From Gymnopilus junonius (Eukaryota > Basidiomycota > Agaricomycetes > Agaricales > Galerinaceae), in assembly GCA_015501075.1 (NCBI GenBank), contig JADNYJ010000014.1:310001-374000 (forward strand): 64,000 bases of DNA. Direction: 5' to 3'. Positions 44,401-53,985 of this stretch are shown piece after piece. How positions within the stretch are numbered: position 1 is the stretch's first letter; the number at the start of each line of letters is the position of its first letter. The notes beneath the pieces are model-generated. The model was not told where the DNA came from. It worked only from the letters and a program-made list of their open reading frames with translations, and ran no database searches. A program made the position numbers and the translations under genes.

Positions 44401-45455
44401 GAGCCTGGCCAAGGCGCTTGGTCGTGGCCAAGATCGTCCAGATCTGGGTAACAACTCGAAACTGGGGGTAGAGATCCTAGTAGCAGTTAGAGACATAAAG
44501 GCTGGCATGAATAAATGTTCTTACTGATATTTCATTCGTAAAAGTATTATCCGTTAGACGTCGAAGAGCACCCATATAATCATACTTGGTGGCTTTGGAT
44601 TCCAGGTGATGGAGGTGAAAATTATGAAGAAGCTGGAATGTGAAAGCTGTTTCTGGTCGATCAAGAGTGGCTGGAAACAGGCGGTGATGGAGAAGCTGAG
44701 CCACACGATCTCCAGCACCAGGACAGTGGCAGAAGCGAATCTTGGTATTATGAATACCATTGACGTGAACAACAATAAAAAAGAGGTCGCTGTCACTGTC
44801 GGGCATGGGACAAGTCTCGCTGCTATGTCCGAGGTGAAGTGCATAGCCACCAGGTCGTAGCTTGGAAATGTCTTTTCGGACAAAAAACCCTTGATGTTCA
44901 TCCCAAACTTCGCCCAATGCATGCGGTTGTGTCGATGAGCCGATATAAAGCACTCTGAGCAGGATAGTGGATGATCACAGTCGTAACAGCGCGTAGTTCG
45001 CCTGGCGCCAAGGTGGGTGCAGAAAGGGCAGGCCTGTCCAATGGCAGGGTCCGATTCTTGGCTGAGAATAATATCCAAAAATCGTGGCATCTCTCGCTCA
45101 AAGCCCTCAAGAACCTCCGCACACTAGAAAAATTGTCGATCAGAGTGATTCAAGGATGAACACTGAGGTACCAACCCTTGTTCTCACATCAGAAGGTGCT
45201 TCATCCTCTGAATCTGAACTTGGGATTGGGATCGCAGTGTCAAACTTGATGGGTGGTGCTGGTTGGGGTAGTGGTGTCTTCTTTGTGATGATGGAGGATC
45301 CTATGTAAGACGTGAGTACAACATACCAGAATTCTCAAAAGTACAATACCTGTGATACTGCATTCCTGCGCATACCGAGTGTCAGAATAGTGGTGGATAC
45401 TGTCTCCTAACTCCTCTTTAGTTGCTGCAAGTTCAGCTCTGAGTCTTCTAATCAT
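41456..45455 (-). CDS. KDZ (Kyakuja-Dileera-Zisupton) transposase
   Basis: Multi-exon gene reading leftward. Starts at 45455 (MIRRLRAELAATKEELGD). Exons then encode a serine/acidic linker (IPSSDSEDEAPSD) and AEVLEGFEREMPRFLDIILS. Next is a cysteine-rich CxC2-like domain (CPFCTHLGARRTTRCYDCDH, CSECFISAHRHNRMH, LHLGHSSETC, VNGIHNTKIRFCHCPGA). FPATLDRPETAFTFQLLHNF and a CPVC motif lead to the transposase core: ISYDVSCAYSIHILERF, then VHVQNHKDDCMYCFSSAYTP, NAGHFHGETAEHFWPTGNQL and DTLIDHFGDWNYKKS. A helical C-terminal half follows (42142-42930) and the end is WYHTEAEVERWREEWEIKQ...CLLER. These are the hallmark blocks of KDZ transposases. Cut-and-paste transposition is the expected activity. Exons can mostly be joined, so it may be intact. 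Confidence 0.88.
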
Positions 45456-46804
45456 GAAGTAGTGTCGACGAGGGAGGCGATGAAGGTAAGAAGGAAGGAG
45501 AAAATGCTAGTGACCGCAAAGAGGCCTCGAAACAATGAACATAATTAGAATGAAGAAACGGGCCTTGCATGGCCCACACACCCTATTTGGGAGATCGCAA
45601 CGCAGTCGACTGTGCCACAGGTAGAACAATAGACCCAGAATCCAAACAATGGACGGAAGAAGCTAACCGACAGCTACTAGCTCCGAGAACACATAGGAAA
45701 AGCCATGAAAGCCTCGCGGCAGCCCACCCGATGTCGAGTGACATGAGCGTACATGTCGCGAGGGTATGCAAAAGGCTAAGGAGATGATAGAATGTACAGA
45801 GGTAGCACCGTGAGGTCTGAAGAGTGAATTCTGTCCCCTGGCAGGTCGCAGGTGACGGAGGTGGCTGTCGCTACTTCGCAAGTGAGGGAGGCGGCAGTGG
45901 TTGCTGCTCGATGGTGGCTGGTCTTGCTTGACAGTTCCTGATGGAGCTTGTTGTCTGAAGCACATGCTGAGGGCTCTGATAGAGCCGAGTCAGACTTGTT
46001 TTTAGACAGATAAGATAACAATAAATGATCATCACAAAAGCGTTAGCATTCACGATGGCCATTTTGGATGTACCGTGCATCCTCATCTCCCGGCTCAACC
46101 ATGCCTCTGCCCAGCCCTGAAGACCAGGTAAACGTCTTTGAGTTGTTGGTAAGCCCACGTGTTGATCTGAGTGGGTGGTGCTGGACGGTGTTGGCAGTGG
46201 GCGAAGGCAACAGAAAGGTGGTTAAAGAACGGCATTAGCCATGCATGAAAGTACAAAGAAAAGAGATAAACTTACATTCTATGATGTGTGTGTACTTATA
46301 GAAGTGTTCAGTGAGCTTCCGGATGTGAGCAGGAGTGGGGATTGCGGTGGAGTCGTCGACGATGCTGATGAAGACAAGATCAACAACGTTGAACGCCTGC
46401 CTTCCTCATTTGGATCGCATTTTGATGCCATCAATGGACAGGCTTGCAAATCAGTTTCCCCATAACTCAGCTTAGATTTACTCAATAACGATACTTACGA
46501 TTTTTTTGGGTCATAAAAGCAATTGGAATACATTGTTTTTAATTTCAGGGTATGTTAGTCGAGATGAAAGTAGTAGAATAATTGCTGCAAAAGTCGGGCT
46601 TGAGCAGTCACATGATCGTGTAATTCGCTTGAAATTTGAGTCCAATTCCAACTCGGAGTCGAACTACACATCGAAAGCACTTAATGTGATAGATGTCAAG
46701 TAGGTATGTCTCAAGATCACGTCTCCATCTATATATTTACTTGGATTTTCCTAGCAGTATGTCCTATTACAAGTGTTACAAATATAATTGCTATGTTCTA
46801 CTCT
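45456..46804. other. KDZ-internal region without a clear gene
   Basis: Short frames on both strands (e.g. 46279-46485 minus) but none with recognisable structure. Confidence 0.3.
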
Positions 46805-47110
46805 TTAAAAAGCACGGCGTTTACCCTTCTTATCATTCTGGAAGGTCGGCGCATTAGGGAACGCCCAAGTCAGTGTGTCATCAAAGTTAACCAGGTTGGT
46901 TACACCTTCGAAATGGGCCAACAAAACTCGACTGCGAGGGTCGACCAAATGAGGGGTGTCCCATCTTGCAGCCTTCCACTCACTGTAACCGAAATGAAAT
47001 ATCTCGATTGGAGCAGATTGTTCGATATTGAGTGCGCCGAGCTCCACCTTGAAGTCGGTGAGGTGAACCCGAGAATCAAAATGGGGAAAAATTGTGGTAC
47101 TGATTGGATC
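46805..47110 (-). CDS. Possible exon of a KDZ passenger gene
   Basis: A coding-like minus-strand stretch: VHLTDFKVELGALNIEQS, HFGYSEWKAARWDTPHLVD, RVLLAHFEGVTNLVNFDDTL, ending KGKRRAF and a stop at 46805. Composition is protein-like, but I could not link it to the gene at 47214-47998. Function unknown. Confidence 0.35.
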   Translation of the reverse strand, partial: DPISTTIFPHFDSRVHLTDFKVELGALNIEQSAPIEIFHFGYSEWKAARWDTPHLVDPRSRVLLAHFEGVTNLVNFDDTLTWAFPNAPTFQNDKKGKRRAF

Positions 47111-47213
47111 AATGTTGTTCTAGATGAGATTTACATGAGCAACACCTCAAAATCGGGCTTGAAAAGAGGTGCTTGCCTTTGTCCAAACGTGAGTAAAACC
47201 CCCAACTCTTTGT

Positions 47214-47998
47214 TCAGTTGGCTTCATCAGAGATTGGTGCTGCTGGAGCATTGCTAGTAGATGCGGATGCAGGAGCTTGAGGCTTTGGCTGAGCATGACG
47301 TCTGGGCAACCAAGCTGGTCGAGTCGGGCTGGATGGCGGTGTTGAAGCAGATAAATCTGTCAATGCCTGGAGAGCTTGACGTCTAGTTGGGGTCAAGCCA
47401 GTGTGTTTGATACCATTGATCTCATGTCGGATAGCAAACCAGTCTTGAAGTTCAGCATTGTCCTGTATCAAACTGCTTTCCAACCTATTCGTGAGCCATT
47501 GGATGCAATTGTTTGAAGGGCATGAATGACACTGATATAATTCATTTCAGAGTCGGGTAGTTTCTTGTAGAGAGTAATCGGACATACCATGCTTCCCCAA
47601 TGTCCAGCGTTCAGAGGATCACCGTTTCCAACACAGAGGAAGATCCTGATAGCATGACCACATTTTGAGGGTTGATTCTGTGGGCGAGGAGCTGCAAGTT
47701 GTTCCAAAGTGTCGAAAATGCGCTTGTTGTTGCGAGTTGCGGCAGTGGTGTGAGGAAGATTGCAGACGTGCTGATCTTCGTCGCATTTGGGACCAATGAA
47801 CCAGTCATTTGGAGAAGGTGATGAGGAGCGAGTGATCGGATAGGGTGAAGCACAAATGTAAGTATGCTGATGAGTGCGGAGAGCCATGGTCTGAAGGTGT
47901 TGATAAACAGGTCTGATAATTTCACCCCTTTTATAGCTCAATTCTATCTCCCAGATACACATGGTCGAAGTGGCATCCTCAATGCGCATGCTGCCCAT
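47214..47998 (-). CDS. Hypothetical KDZ passenger protein (minus)
   Basis: Begins at or upstream of 47998 (MGSMRIEDATSTMCIWEIEL). Exon 1 has YKRGEIIRPVYQHLQTMALR, NDWFIGPKCDEDQHVC and CGHAIRIFLCVGNGDPLNAG. An intron with GTATGT donor joins GHWGSM to CHSCPSNNCIQWLTNRLESS, giving an open frame through LIQDNAELQDWFAIRHEING to a P/A/S-rich tail and a stop at 47214. Paired CxxC-type cysteines (KCDED...C, CHSC...NNC) could bind zinc. An upstream exon to 48192 is possible. Not recognised beyond resemblance to agaricomycete-specific hypothetical proteins. Confidence 0.45.
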
Positions 47999-48356
47999 TC
48001 GCTTTGACGAGAAAAATCAGGGCCTGCATTGATGAGGTGAGTCCTCAGCATCACCATGTACTTGTGTGGTACGCATTGTTGATTACATGCCATATTTAGA
48101 ACATCGAGCAACTTGACCTCTCTGGCCATAGGTCTGCTAGTAAAAATGGTAAACGCTTTTGCCATTATCTTCATTGTCTCCATTAAATTCACAGATCAAA
48201 GGGCTGCATGCACTGGCCTTTTCTTCGTTGGCCCCAAGCTCGTTGTGGCGGTGGCATACAATGAAAAGATTCAAGAGCCATTCCGTCTTGGTTTCATAAG
48301 AAACATCCTCAAGTCGAAGCTTTCACTCTTTCTCCCTCTCTGTCTTGTCAGTCACC

Positions 48357-50540
48357 ATGGCCAAGAGCTCAGCTCCTTCGCAGAATCGACCGGTGCTAAG
48401 GCAACCTCTTTTGTTTTCAACGAGCAGCAGATCAAGTACTTGGATGGACTTCGACCCGACTTTGATGTGTTTGTTCAGCGTGTCAATCCAAAGCTCAAGG
48501 CCAATCACGGTGAAATCAGAGAGTGGAAGAGAAAGACCAGTGAGGCTACAATGGCGCGCCCAGAGTTTGCGAGTCTTCCTAATTCGGAGAAGCCTCTCAA
48601 GGCTTGGGAAGAGGTCAGTGGCATATTTGATGCATCATCTAGATTATGCATGGGCAGTTCATCTGGCTAACTGGTTTTATTTCTCAGAAAATTCGTGAAC
48701 GATTCACCAACTATTACAACAACACACTCCTATCTCGGCTCGGAAAACAATCCACCAAGTCTAATACACGCCCCACCATTAATGAATGTGCCACATCGAC
48801 TTCATCTTCTCTACCCCTCGACAATATTCTCTGTCACGCTATTGGGATCTTCACGAGTGAGGCTCCAGCCCAGGAGCTCTTTGCATTTGAAAATGCCGAT
48901 GAACTCAAAGCCAAGATGGAGGATGTCAAGACTCGGCATCCTGACTTGGTTGGCGGTGCGCTCCGCAACAAAGCTTTGGCAAAGCTATGGAAGAAGGCTG
49001 ACCAGAACGCCTGGGAGGAGAAGGCAACAACTTTAGCTGGTGACATCAATGCATATATGATTCTTTTCTTTTCAATGTTCACTGCTAACACGCGACTTTC
49101 TCTGAAGAAACCAATTGGAGTTCCCGAAGCTCTTGGCTCATGCCATTCAAAATCTTTTACAGAGGGGTCGCTTGGGTTCTATTGTCACCACTCTCAACTA
49201 TGCCTTTCGAGATACGAACAGTGGGGTCCTATATGGAGCGTAAGTCCATTTGAAAATCATTCAGAGTGACCTAACTGATAGAACTGCCGTTTTGAAGTCT
49301 ATACAACGGCTACAATGCCCAAGAAGATCAACGTATCGATTGGAAGTTTGACGACCATGATACTAGAATATCTTCATGGCAATCAGTCACCAAATTGCAT
49401 CTTCCTCGTACGTTTCTCTTTGCCTTCGATAAGTTGGAATCTCATTACTCTTTAGTCCCACCTACTGAACAACGTCGATCCGAGATACCCATCAACACTA
49501 ATGGATTTCCAATCTTTCCGCCCTTCAATCTCATGTCTGCCACTGGACAGCAAGTAGTCGAAATCATGCAAGATTATCTTGTTGCATGTTGGGGTAAGGT
49601 TCGAGTCTATTCTGTGTTGGATAGAGATCTTAATTCCTGGGTACAGGTCGCTCCAAAAATTCCACACACGATATCGAGTGGTCGAAGATTGCTGAATCAC
49701 CAGAGAAATTCATTGACGTCATTGTTTTCAAGCTTCCGGTTTCTTTGAAAGACCCTGCCACGTACTCCGATCCCGCTGACGTTTATACTCTCGCAAAATA
49801 CTTTGCTGAGACGTCAACGTGGTCTGTCCCTTTCCATTTTGTTGACCATGGCTCCCATTCATCACCCCATCCGGCTGCGGCATCTTCCATGTCAGCACTT
49901 GAAATGACCGTCTCCAATGTAGCTGCCCCCACTATGGATGTCGATGCATCAAGGTCTGAAAAGACACAGTCAGCTTCAGCAACGCAGCTCGGCAATACAT
50001 CGGATATGCCCCAATTGCCTGGTTTACAGCCAAAGACGACCTTTACTGCAGAACGTGCTAACCAACCTCCAACTCCACCCGACCAACTATCTATTGAAGA
50101 GCCCTGTACCAGTCCACCGAGCCGTTCAGTCGAGAATCCGACCATTTCCACAGATTTAAATCCACCTACCTCCACTACACCAACTACGATCACACAACCC
50201 TCTCCTGCAGATATCGCAAACCCACAACCCAAGCGAGGCGCTAAAAGGAAGAAACAGGCACATGACATCGCATCAGCCCATCCCTCTCGAAGAAGCACCA
50301 GAAAGACTGTAGCTCCGGAGGTCCAGACCTCTACGTCTTCTAAGGCTAATACGGCGTCTGCCCCGCCTAAGAAGAAGAGAAAGTGAGTCCTATTCTCTGT
50401 TCCGGGTAATAACACTGCTCTCACCTATTCTATACAGATCCACCGGTAAATGGTTTCACACAGACGGCACCAACTTTTGGGACCCGGATGGCCGTCCATG
50501 TGATGAATTGGGCAATCTCTTGCCACCCACTGACAATTGA
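48357..50540 (+). CDS. Nuclear hypothetical protein carried by the KDZ element
   Basis: About six exons. The likely start ATG at 48357 (MAKSSAPSQ) is out of frame with the following conserved sequence by one base, so either the start or an early base is off. Then NEQQIKYLDGLRPDFDVFVQ, KANHGEIREWKRKT, and an intron joining KAWEE to KIRERFTNYYNNTLLSRL. ELKAKMEDVKTRHPDLVGG and NKALAKLWKKADQNAWEEKA are reminiscent of an HMG-box helix. Later exons have LGSIVTTLNYAFRDTNSGV, FPIFPPFNLMSATGQQVVEI and FIDVIVFKLPVSLKDP. A long P/S/T-rich tail ends PPKKKRK (a classical nuclear localisation signal) and KWFHTDGTNFWDPDGRPCDE. Stop at 50538-50540. Probably DNA-associated; the role is unknown. Confidence 0.6.
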
Positions 50541-50599
50541 AGTCCTTGATGTCGAGCTGAGTTTTCGTCCTTATTGATCTATCTTTTTGTGAGTTCATG

Positions 50600-50974
50600 C
50601 ATCAAAAACCATCTTTAAATCGACGTCTTTAAATTCAAGTCTTTAAACTGGCCTCTTTAAACCCAAGTCTTTAAATCAACATCTTTAAACTGACATCTTT
50701 AAATAGCATCTTTAAATCTTGGTCTTTAAATTCCCTTCTGGATCCCCATGTCATCAAATTTCCTCTGTCCGCTCACTCAAATACCACTCCTACCTTCATG
50801 TCATCTCGTCACCACTTGATGTTCACGATCAGCAGCACCTTGCTAGATTTCAATCGTAGCGTTCTATAATAACATGATGTCTCTTTAAATACATTCTACA
50901 ATTAAATTACTTCCTTTCCTGCCCGGGTTTTGGACGATTTGGAAATTTAAATACCAATTTAAATACTACTTGCT
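50600..50974. repeat. Right subterminal TTTAAA array
   Basis: At 50612-50740 a T-C-TTTAAA core recurs about every 13-17 bp (ATCTTTAAAT, GTCTTTAAAC and similar), at least nine times, and again near 50885 and 50945-50970. Mirrors the array inside the left end. Confidence 0.65.
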
Positions 50975-51027
50975 TTTAAATACTTTGACCTTGGTGAGGG
51001 CCGATTCTTTAAAGAATGTTGGTATGG
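50975..51027 (-). repeat. Right terminal inverted repeat of the KDZ element
   Basis: Reverse complement of 40993-41045 with nine differences. Confidence 0.8.
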
Positions 51028-52626
51028 TTACAGAAATACCGCAGATCACCCTATACCAGGTGCGCTGGAAAAATGGGGAGGTAGACTCTTCCTTGTATTG
51101 CGACTGAAGTTGACTATAAGTGATGAACTGGTAATATGCATCAGAATACGCAATGTCATTGACGCGGAGATATACATGCAACGACGTCGTCATCAGCTCC
51201 TATGTATTTGAAGTGGCGAATTAGTGCATGTCAAACCTTCAAGCCAAAGAGATCAAAGGACATACTAAACTCAGACTTGCCGGTTTTGAAACAGTAAACT
51301 TTCAAGTCGGGTTCAAATTTTCGTATTTCTTTCGCCCAATAATCCATTGTGTCTTTGTTGGGGACAATGATCCTACAACACGTTGATGAGTCAATCAGCA
51401 GTCCATCCGCCGGACATTCAGATATGAGGCAGACAAACGGCCTAGCCTCGGAACAGAGATGAAGCTCTAAAAGACCTGGGCTATACCCAGGTGCTTCACA
51501 TTTCTCAAAGCGGCTGAGGTCATCACTCTGAGCCTTACATGGTAGCCCGTGCTCCTTCAAATTTTATGGGAGGGGGATTACAGGCAATCAGGGCAATGGA
51601 CATGACCGTCTTGCCCAATCTACACTCATGAAATGGATAGACTTCAGAAAATTCTGGACAATGTGTGATTAAAAACTCACCCCAATCCCTTCTTGAAAGC
51701 AAGTGCCATACCCACGTTATTCACAACGCTTGTACCGCACACTTCCTCGCCTCTTTCTCTTTCTAAAAGGCGGTGGAGATCGGCAAGTTGATATTGTGTT
51801 AGTTTCTGGCCGTTCTTGAACTTCCCGGTGCTGAGGAGTCCATGCTCAGTATCACCGATGTCTTCGTCACGTAGATGCTCCGATGCGGATTCCGATCTCT
51901 CTTCAGCTGATACTTCGGGTGCATAATGGATGTCACTGAAAGTGAAAGAGCTCAAGGAAACTCTCGGAGAAGTATCTAATGACCTGATACTGAGGCATCT
52001 CGGATTGTCATCCATACCAATGGTTGAAATATTTGAAATATGAGTGTTGAATGCGCCCGGAATGGGAGGCTCATTTAAAGAATCTATGTTGGTGGTCTGA
52101 GGTCCAGGCTGGGGTACTCGTGGTTCAATGAATTGGACGTCCTGCTTCTTGTTCGAAGAAGAGTTTGGCGGAACTGATTGATGGACATCGACTGCCAGTC
52201 TGGCAGACGCGTGTACCCTCTTACGAGCCTTCAATGGTCTGAAGGCTTCGTCTGGAGGGCTACCCAGAGATGTATAGATCGACTCGATTTCTTCTACCAC
52301 AGCTTCGCGAGACACCTGGCATCACAGAACAGATATTTAAATTCAAGTCATACTGTAATTGGAAAGGAGTTTACCCTGATAAAAAGAGGTGATGCCGAGA
52401 GTTGCTGTGCCGTTGAGCTAATCAGCTCCGTGCTAGGACTGATGCCTTCCTCAAGCACCTAAAAATCAACTAGTGAGCCTTTTCCTCGAGCATGATGTTG
52501 ACTAAAAGAAGCATAACCTACTCGAGGGCTGATAGGTTGTTGCTCGTTTCTCTGGAATAAAGGCAGGATGGTCGCCCTCCTGCCAGAGAAAAGGGGAAAT
52601 TGAGTGAAATAGTGCCAAATGGGCAT
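51028..52626 (-). pseudogene. SNF2-like ATPase gene, 5' part (right of the KDZ element)
   Basis: Starts at 52626 (MPIWHYFTQFPLFSGRR). Early exons join as SPR-VLEEGISPSTELISS and VSREAVVEEIESIYTSLGS, followed by a disordered linker. Then QKLTQYQLADLHRLLERERG (the usual Q-motif-like start) and AFKKGLG spliced to LGKTVMSIALIACNPPP (Walker A GLGLGKT). IVPNKDTMDYWAKEIRKFEP (the 'W-x-x-E-I-x-K-x' block) and FITYSQLQSQY...RTWYRVIC follow. At the G of the next codon the KDZ element begins. The gene resumes at 40980 leftward. SNF2 ATPases remodel chromatin or act in DNA repair; this one has a variant Walker B (EEAE) and no helicase C-terminal domain, so activity is doubtful. Confidence 0.68.
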
Positions 52627-53985
52627 GGTTAGGTAGAGTGAAAGAATTCTCGTTGTCTGGTCCGGCCTCAGGAATCAAGACTCAAAGGGACAGAAACTTG
52701 AGTTCCATGAGAGGACGGAAGGGAAAAAGAGTACAAGAGAACCAGGTTTTATTGCTCAATGTTCTATTGTAAGTTGGAAAGCTGAGAAATCATCTTGACA
52801 CCCTTGTTAAATCCATATCTAGAATTTGACTTGACTAAGCACTAGGAGGCGATAAAGGGGAGCATTGTCTGAGGACGGTAGAAAGTAGCAAGTGGCAGGC
52901 CGCCACAGGCTTTATTGGTCGATATCTTATTGTAAACACAATTCCTGAGAAACCTTCTTGACGCCTTTGTACTAGGTTCATTCTGAAGTCCTGACTCGTC
53001 CAGGTGTTGGGCATCATGGTACGGCACCGACATAACTGCGTATTGTTTGAAGCGCCAGTGAGGAGTGTCGACAGTGACAGAACTTCCATTACTGCGAAAG
53101 CTCCTTAGATACAGATTGATGCTTTAAATGAGATGTCACCGCGTCATAGAGGGCTACAGACAAAAGATGAGGAACGAAGAAAACAAAGAGGTCAAGCAGC
53201 ACAGAGAAGGAGCAAAATGGGGAAAAATCAAAGTCAGTTTGGAGGTTGTTTGTTCCTGTTGTCTAATGTCGGGACGGATAGCCGATGCTTTACAGCATGA
53301 CACCGAAATTTTTCATCTATATCTTAACGGAACTACTAAGGGGTGCGCTCACTTAAATATTTACAACTGGACGTTTGCTTAGAAAATAAATGCTCATTTT
53401 CTGATAGACGAACCAGAAGCGCCGGTGGACACTGGACTGTGGTGGTGAACACATTACGTCAGGTGTTAGGAACGGCGGCAATAATCAAACAGGCGTGTTG
53501 ATCTGTCGCTGTGGCGGGATTGAGTACGCTGTCCCCTGGACTTGTGTTCTCTTACCCTATGGACTCATCATAACGAAGCTATTCCTGAAATCTAGGCTGG
53601 CCATTCAGACTAGATTCTAGCACTCACGAGTCCGTTGATCGTTCTCTGGAACAGATCGTGAGTACCCGCTTTTCAATTGCCGAAACTTGCATGCAAATGC
53701 CGGGTTTGGGCTTCCAAGTACACTATGGTACTGACCGCCTGAAATTTTCCATATAGTGCCTGGGCTTTTCCTAGAGTGCAATAAAACCACGATTGTGGGA
53801 ATCCGAGGACCGCTTGGACTGCTCAACCCGATTGCCCATAATTATTTGCGTCATTCGGGTTCGTGTATACGACCGAAACGCGACGTGGAACCCAGCGTAA
53901 CGGCTCATAGAAGTTCTCCACTAAACTCCCTTTCTACGCCCCAATTCTACCACAGGCTGCATATTGCACGCCTAGATTAACGATA
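52627..53985. other. Intergenic region with a diverged tandem duplication
   Basis: Two similar ~90-bp stretches, 52748-52838 and 52912-53000 (both TTTATTG-TC-AT...TATTGTAA...CTGAGAAA...TCTTGAC-CC-TTGT). No gene recognised; the part next to 53986 is presumably the RGP1 promoter. Confidence 0.45.

Larger units (their letters stand above)
40988..51033. mobile_element. ~10 kb KDZ-type DNA transposon with passenger genes
   Basis: Terminal inverted repeats at 40993-41045 and 50975-51027 (53 bp, about 83% identical, with the inner 26 bp 24/26 identical, starting CCCTCACCAAG). AAATACC occurs just outside both ends (40981-40987 and 51034-51040), a 7-bp candidate target duplication (KDZ elements usually make 8 bp). 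Inside are a KDZ transposase on minus (41456-45455), one gene on plus (48357-50540), at least one on minus (47214-47998), and TTTAAA-rich subterminal arrays. The element splits a SNF2-like gene at an intron. Confidence 0.8.

Noticed and set aside
46140..50560. TET/JBP dioxygenase cargo in the KDZ element
   Set aside because: No HxD...H iron site or family blocks were found in any frame of the passenger region.
41046..50974. CRISPR-like spaced repeats (TTTAAA arrays)
   Set aside because: Repeat cores are only 6-8 bp, spacers are not uniform, and the genome is fungal; they are transposon subterminal repeats.
40985..51035. An 8-bp target duplication exactly at the outermost matching bases of the KDZ repeats
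   Set aside because: Immediate 8-mers (ACCAAAAT and TTACAGAA) do not match; only AAATACC, a few bases further out, repeats, so 7 bp is reported as a candidate.
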